Shown here: piece after piece, positions 5,506 to 8,640 of the stretch
Numbering within the stretch: position 1 is the first letter of the stretch
Layout of the letters: the number at the start of each line of letters is the position of its first letter
DNA from: Pseudomonadota bacterium
GTDB taxonomy: Bacteria; Pseudomonadota; Alphaproteobacteria; Rhizobiales; Xanthobacteraceae
Direction of reading: 5' to 3'
Assembly (NCBI GenBank): GCA_021779635.1
Contig: JAJYAH010000261.1
Location: 1 to 8,640 of the forward strand
Length of the DNA: 8,640 nucleotides
Program-made: the position numbers and the translations under genes
Notes under the pieces: generated by a model
The model's input: the letters and a program-made list of their open reading frames with translations, nothing else
What the model was told of the DNA's origin: nothing
Databases searched by the model: none

Positions 5506-7380
5506 ATGATCTCCAACGCAGCAAAGCCATTTCGGGTGATCGACACCGGCATTCGCGGCGGGCGTGCCAACATCGCTTTCGATCAGGCGCTCATCGAAGC
5601 ACATAAAGCCCGGCGGATTCCCGACACGATCCGGTTCCTGCGGTTTCGACCCTCGGCCCTCGTCGGCATTCATCAGATTTTGGGCCACGAGGTGCGCCTC
5701 GATTATTGCAGGACCAGGGACATCGAAGTCGGGCGCCGGATCACGGGGGGCGGTGGTCTCTATCTCGACGAGGGCCAGATCGGATGGGAACTCGTGTTCG
5801 ATCGCGCGAGCCTTGGCCACATGGATCTCACGGAGACAACGCGACGGATCTGCGAGAGCGCGGCATTCGGGCTCAACAAGCTCGGCGTCCCGGCGCGCTT
5901 CCGTCCGCGCAATGACATCGAGGTCGACGGCCGCAAGATCAGTGGTACCGGCGGCTTCTTCGACGGCAACACCCTGTTCTATCAGGGCACGCTGTTGATC
6001 GATTTCGACCCAGGGGAGATGATCGCGGCCCTTAAGGTGCCCGTCGAGAAGCTCGCCAAACGCGACCTCGCGTCGACGCGCCAGCGCGTCGTCACCATGC
6101 GCGAGATACTGCAAGACAAGCTTCCCGACCTCGCGACGATCTATCAGGGCCTGCTCGAAGGATTCGCCGAAGGACTAGGCATCCTGCCGCAATGGGGCGA
6201 GGTTTCTGCCTACGAGGAGCAACTCGCCGACCGGCTGTATCGTGACGAGATCGGCTGCGATGACTTCGTCGAGATGGTTGACGCCCCCGAGGTGGACGAC
6301 GCACTGGTTAGTGCATCTCTGACACGGCGCGGCGGCAGCCTGCGCGCCGACATCCGCCTGGAAGGGCCGGAGCGCCGCCGCATTCGCGAAGCGCTGATCA
6401 CCGGCGATTTCTTCGTCACACCACCACGCATCATTTTGGACCTGGAGGCGGCCCTGCGCGGCGCCGAGTTGGCCGATGCCGAGGCGATCGTGGACGATTT
6501 CTTCTCACGCACCCCGGCCGAATTCCTCAACCTCGGTTCCGCCGACATCCGCGATGTCGTCCTCGGAGCCACGCGACAGTTGAGCTTCGTTGCGGCCGGG
6601 CGCCGTCTCCGCGGCCATCGTATCGCGGCGGCGCGTGCGGACAGGCCGCCCCTGGTATTGCTGCATGACGCCTTAGGCTGCGCCCGGCTGTGGCGCGATA
6701 TTCCCGAGCGGCTTGCAGCAGCAACCGGTTGCGCAGTCCTGGTTTACGATCGGTGGGGGTCCGGCGACTCAGCGCCGCTCGAGCCACCTCATTCGCGGCA
6801 CTATCTGCTCGACGAGGCCCTGGAGTCGCTGCCGGAGGTCCTGCGGGCGACGCAGATCCGGCGCCCGATTCTGGTAGGACACTCCGACGGCGCTGCGATC
6901 GCGCTGACCTTCGCTGGCGCCTTCCCCGATCTGGTCAGCGGCGTGGTCGCGATTGCCCCCCATCTCTTCCGCGAGCAGCGGACGATTGCAGGCATTGCCG
7001 ATCAGATCACTGACTTTGAGCACGGAGATCTCAAGGCGCGGCTCGCACGCCACCACGGCAGCAAGACCGATCAATTGTTTCGCCGGCTCGTCGATGCCTG
7101 GACCGGAGAGGAACCGCGCGACTGGGGCATCGAGCAGTACATCCGGCAGGTTCGCTGCCCCGTGCTCGCCATTCAGGGTACCGAGGATGAGTTCTTCACG
7201 CGCGCGCAGCTTGATGCACTTCAGGCCCTCGTGCCCGTCCCAATCGAGACCTGCTTCTTGCCGGGCTGCGGCCATGCCCCGCACCAGCAAGCCACCAAGT
7301 CGGTGGTGGCCGCCGCCACGCACTTCATCGATCGCGTGACGACCGGCGACGGCGTCGAGGTTGCGCCAAGTTTCGGCTGA
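5506..7380 (+). CDS. slplAB: sLpl(AB) lipoate/octanoate-protein ligase fused to an alpha/beta hydrolase
   Basis: 624 residues in one uninterrupted frame. Residues 1 to about 245 are a lipoate-protein ligase A catalytic domain: G76-R-R-I-T-G-G-G-G-L-Y-L-D88 corresponds to the RRxxGGGxVxHD loop, with Leu87 in place of the usual His. N136-D-I-E-V-D-G-R-K144-I-S-G carries the lysine that contacts lipoyl-AMP, and FYQGTLL has Gln160 where E. coli LplA has His. Residues of about 270 to 350 match the small LplB-type accessory domain, as in single-chain sLpl(AB). From about residue 357 to the end is a complete alpha/beta hydrolase: oxyanion segment LLHDALG (386-391), YDRWGSGDS, nucleophile elbow G458-H-S460-D-G, acid Asp561 in QGTEDEF, and His590 in GCGHAPH. 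The ligase should load LbpA with octanoate or lipoate. The hydrolase might free the acyl group from a thioester, ester or amide donor; this is inference. No stop or strong internal ribosome binding site separates the domains. It is the last gene of the lip operon. Confidence 0.87.
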   Translation: MISNAAKPFRVIDTGIRGGRANIAFDQALIEAHKARRIPDTIRFLRFRPSALVGIHQILGHEVRLDYCRTRDIEVGRRITGGGGLYLDEGQIGWELVFDRASLGHMDLTETTRRICESAAFGLNKLGVPARFRPRNDIEVDGRKISGTGGFFDGNTLFYQGTLLIDFDPGEMIAALKVPVEKLAKRDLASTRQRVVTMREILQDKLPDLATIYQGLLEGFAEGLGILPQWGEVSAYEEQLADRLYRDEIGCDDFVEMVDAPEVDDALVSASLTRRGGSLRADIRLEGPERRRIREALITGDFFVTPPRIILDLEAALRGAELADAEAIVDDFFSRTPAEFLNLGSADIRDVVLGATRQLSFVAAGRRLRGHRIAAARADRPPLVLLHDALGCARLWRDIPERLAAATGCAVLVYDRWGSGDSAPLEPPHSRHYLLDEALESLPEVLRATQIRRPILVGHSDGAAIALTFAGAFPDLVSGVVAIAPHLFREQRTIAGIADQITDFEHGDLKARLARHHGSKTDQLFRRLVDAWTGEEPRDWGIEQYIRQVRCPVLAIQGTEDEFFTRAQLDALQALVPVPIETCFLPGCGHAPHQQATKSVVAAATHFIDRVTTGDGVEVAPSFG

Positions 7381-7420
7381 TGAACCGGCCGGCCAAGATC
7401 CGGAAAAGCTCCCCATCGCG

Positions 7421-7771
7421 TCACCGGCAGAAGGTGCGGTAGAGCGCCGAAATGACCTCGATGACATCCGGCCGCGCGAGCGAGTAATGGACGCTCTTTC
7501 CATTGCGGCGCGCCTCGACAAGATCGTCCGCGCGCAGTCGCGCGAGCTGTTGCGAGACGGCCGCCTGACGTATATTCAAAATCTGCTCAAGCTCATTGAC
7601 GGTTTTATCTCCGTCGATCAGCAAACAAAGAATGAGAAGGCGATTCTCGTGCGAAATTGCCTTGAGGAAATCGCTCGCCTTTCGCGCGTTGTCGAACATG
7701 GCGTCGGTGTCGATCGGCGGCCTTGTAGGGAAGCGCTTCTTCCCCTTGCCTGTCGATAGCGTTGTTGGCAT
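7421..7771 (-). CDS. shdrR: sHdrR-type ArsR-family repressor with persulfide-sensing cysteine pair
   Basis: 116 residues with a winged helix-turn-helix: the recognition segment NIRQAAVSQQLARLRADDLVEARRNGKSVHYSL is typical ArsR. Cys49 (LLILCLL) and Cys115 (the penultimate residue, FCR) are 66 residues apart, the same spacing as the redox cysteines of SqrR, BigR and YgaV, which form a tetrasulfide or disulfide link and release DNA. The metal-binding cysteine cluster of ArsR/SmtB is absent. In sHdr loci such a regulator represses the sulfur-oxidation genes when no sulfur substrate is present. The candidate operator at 7914-7932, with its twin before dsrE, supports control of itself and of dsrE-shdr. 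The frame is open for another 50 residues upstream (to 7921), but the ATG at 7771 gives the normal family length. AAGGAGG (7787-7793) is 15 bases away, further than usual. It is convergent with the fusion gene. Confidence 0.85.
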   Translation of the reverse strand: MPTTLSTGKGKKRFPTRPPIDTDAMFDNARKASDFLKAISHENRLLILCLLIDGDKTVNELEQILNIRQAAVSQQLARLRADDLVEARRNGKSVHYSLARPDVIEVISALYRTFCR

Positions 7772-7801
7772 CGGAGTTACAGATAACCTCCTTGTCACAA
7801 T

Positions 7802-7822
7802 CTCATAAGAATTACTCATAAG
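7802..7822. repeat. Tandem CTCATAAG repeat upstream of shdrR
   Basis: CTCATAAG at 7802-7809 recurs exactly at 7815-7822 with a 5-base spacer (AATTA), a 13-bp period. On the minus strand both copies read CTTATGAG, just upstream of the shdrR ribosome binding site. It might be an accessory regulatory site or a by-product of -10-like sequence. Confidence 0.45.
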
Positions 7823-7843
7823 CATTTTGCATAGCGGTGTCCA
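7815..7843 (-). promoter_or_regulatory. Possible shdrR-proximal promoter
   Basis: Minus strand TGGACA (7838-7843; 5 of 6 to the -35 consensus), a 17-base spacer, and TATGAG (7815-7820; 4 of 6 to the -10 consensus). The start would fall near 7808, leaving a leader of about 37 bases that contains AAGGAGG. The operator at 7914 would then be more than 100 bp upstream, so a second promoter nearer the operator remains possible. Confidence 0.35.
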
Positions 7844-7913
7844 CGGCTTGAACTGAATTTCGAAACCCCTGGACCATAAACCCGCCGGAAGGCTTGACGC
7901 AACCGTGATCGTG

Positions 7914-7932
7914 ATATTCATTTATTTGAATA
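7914..7932. promoter_or_regulatory. Operator-like inverted repeat, second probable sHdrR site
   Basis: The + strand reads ATATTCATTTATTTGAATA: 5-bp perfect arms (TATTC/GAATA) around an 8-base spacer. It is identical at 15 of 19 positions to the site at 1237-1255 in front of dsrE. It lies about 140 bp upstream of the shdrR start on the minus strand and suggests autoregulation. No gene starts to its right on the plus strand. Confidence 0.55.
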
Positions 7933-7980
7933 ATAAAATAGCATGAGCGGGGGGAGATGCGGTGAGGACTACGGACTGCC

Positions 7981-8003
7981 GCTGATAGGCGGCGCCGATC
8001 AGC
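7981..8003. repeat. GC-rich hairpin-forming inverted repeat downstream of hypE
   Basis: Arms GCTGAT and ATCAGC (6 bp) enclose an A-G mismatch and an inner GGC/GCC stem with a 3-base loop. It starts 91 bp after the hypE stop in the direction of hypE transcription. There is no run of U behind it, so it is not a convincing intrinsic terminator. It could protect a 3' end or pause polymerase. Confidence 0.35.
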
Positions 8004-8094
8004 ATGTGCGAGGTGCCAACCAATAGCGTTGAACTGCTGACTAGATTTTCGTCTCCGCATAACCCCACATTCAGCTTCTTGAAGCACCTAAACT

Positions 8095-8640
8095 TCAGCA
8101 TATCCGTGGAAGCGGATCGTCTTCCAGTTCCTCAAGGTAGCGCTCGCCGCCGATCTCCGTCTCCAGAATGACACGGCCACGACCGTCGCACATCACACCG
8201 ATGCGGCTTGCAAGCTCGCCGCCTGGCAGCGCGCGCCACAAAGCCAGGATGCTTTCCACCGCCTCGGGAGCCGTGACAGCGACGACGCGCCCCTCGCAAG
8301 CGAGGTAGTAGGCATCGTAACCCAGCATTTGACAGACCGAGCGCACTGAGTCCCGGACAGGGATATGCGCTTCGAAAAGACGCACATCCATCGAAGTGGC
8401 CGCGCCGATCTCGTGGGCCACGGTGGCGAGGCCGCCACGCGTCGGATCACGCATGAAGCGGACGCCATTCATGCCTGCGAGCGGCAAAGCGAATGCCGCA
8501 ACCGGCGCACAATCCGATTGCACGGAGCCGGATAGCTCGAATTCCTCCCGGGCCAGAAGGACGGCGATGCCGTGATCGCCGATCGGACCACTGACCACAA
8601 GTACGTCGCCATCGCGGATTTTCTCCATTCCGAGCACTAC
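8095..8640 (-). CDS. hypE: HypE, [NiFe]-hydrogenase maturation protein (5' part outside window)
   Basis: The visible 181 residues are the C-terminal half of an AIR-synthase/HypE-fold protein; the frame is open at base 8640. Recognisable HypE segments are DGDVLVVSGPIGDHGIAV, the MRDPTRGGLATVAHEI loop of the PurM-like C-terminal domain, and above all the terminal P-R-I-C. The last cysteine accepts a carbamoyl group from HypF, which HypE dehydrates with ATP to a thiocyanate, the source of the cyanide ligands on the hydrogenase iron. An intact C-terminal cysteine argues that the gene is functional. It is transcribed towards shdrR but separated from it by 323 bp, so it belongs to a neighbouring hyp/hydrogenase cluster rather than to the sulfur locus. 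Confidence 0.93.
   Translation of the reverse strand, partial: VVLGMEKIRDGDVLVVSGPIGDHGIAVLLAREEFELSGSVQSDCAPVAAFALPLAGMNGVRFMRDPTRGGLATVAHEIGAATSMDVRLFEAHIPVRDSVRSVCQMLGYDAYYLACEGRVVAVTAPEAVESILALWRALPGGELASRIGVMCDGRGRVILETEIGGERYLEELEDDPLPRIC

Larger units (their letters stand above)
7772..8094. other. Non-coding region between hypE and shdrR
   Basis: 323 bp with no convincing gene. It holds, from the shdrR side, the AAGGAGG ribosome binding sequence (7787-7793), a tandem CTCATAAG repeat (7802-7822) overlapping a possible promoter (7815-7843), the ATTC-N8-GAAT operator (7914-7932) in a locally AT-rich patch (7914-7941), and a GC-rich inverted repeat (7981-8003). A 91-codon minus-strand frame at 7812-8087 has no recognisable protein character and crosses all these sites. 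Confidence 0.6.

Noticed and set aside
3961..6114. Very long minus-strand open frame (717 codons) opposite lipT, lipS2 and the ligase
   Set aside because: It lies antisense to three well-recognised genes. Its composition is rich in His/Arg/Ala as expected of a high-GC antisense frame, and it shows no recognisable domain.
7381..7420. Terminator between the convergent fusion gene and shdrR
   Set aside because: A CCGGCCGG palindrome is present, but there is no stem with loop and no T-run on either strand.
6769..7521. Minus-strand 250-codon frame over the hydrolase domain
   Set aside because: Antisense to a domain with an intact catalytic triad, and it also runs across the shdrR end; no protein features.
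8074..8085. GCTTC-TT-GAAGC inverted repeat just after hypE as an intrinsic terminator
   Set aside because: Only five base pairs with a two-base centre and no following U-run; too weak.
7812..8087. 91-codon minus-strand frame between hypE and shdrR
   Set aside because: No ribosome binding site or recognisable motif, unusual composition, and it spans several putative regulatory sites.
1..8640. CRISPR array, tRNA, rRNA, insertion sequence or phage attachment site
   Set aside because: No regularly spaced repeats, cloverleaf-like sequence, transposase or terminal inverted repeats were seen.

Overview
This window looks like part of a chromosome from a high-GC, sulfur-oxidising proteobacterium. 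The gene set resembles alphaproteobacteria such as Hyphomicrobium, but the taxon is inferred and cannot be proven from this sequence. Most of it belongs to the sHdr-LbpA sulfur-oxidation locus, in which sulfane sulfur is oxidised in the cytoplasm by a heterodisulfide-reductase-like complex working with a dedicated lipoate-binding protein (LbpA). Neither LbpA nor the rest of the sHdr complex is inside the window. They would be expected to the left of base 1.

Left part, minus strand (1-2006). A class I glutamine-amidotransferase-like gene whose catalytic cysteine appears to be lost is followed, after a promoter region of about 160 bp, by a DsrE3C-type sulfurtransferase with a Cys83-Cys84 pair. 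The sHdrC1 iron-sulfur subunit comes next and runs off the left edge. An AT-rich inverted repeat (1237-1255) overlaps the predicted -35/-10 region upstream of dsrE.

Centre, plus strand (2104-7380). A tight four-gene operon, divergent from the amidotransferase gene, encodes the non-canonical lipoate assembly pathway: LipS1 (radical SAM), LipT (FAD oxidoreductase of the geranylgeranyl-reductase-like family), LipS2 (radical SAM) and a lipoate/octanoate ligase sLpl(AB). The most unusual feature of the window is that the ligase continues in frame into a complete alpha/beta-hydrolase domain with an intact-looking Ser-Asp-His triad, giving a 624-residue fusion. A ten-codon ORF bridges lipT and lipS2, sharing an ATGA overlap with each. 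A perfect 8-2-8 inverted repeat (2039-2056) sits in the divergent lipX-like/lipS1 promoter region.

Right part, minus strand (7421-8640). A 116-residue ArsR-family repressor carries the two cysteines, 66 residues apart, typical of the persulfide-sensing SqrR/BigR/sHdrR group. It ends 40 bp from the fusion gene, convergent with it. A copy of the same AT-rich operator found upstream of dsrE (15 of 19 bases identical) lies upstream of this regulator. That pairing suggests the regulator controls both itself and the dsrE-shdr operon. After a 323-bp non-coding stretch comes the 3' half of hypE, a [NiFe]-hydrogenase maturation gene, marking the change to a neighbouring hydrogenase module.

Together the genes describe a self-contained unit. 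DsrE3C passes sulfur to sHdr, LipS1/LipT/LipS2/sLpl build the lipoyl group on LbpA, and a thiol-redox ArsR repressor couples expression to the presence of sulfur substrate.
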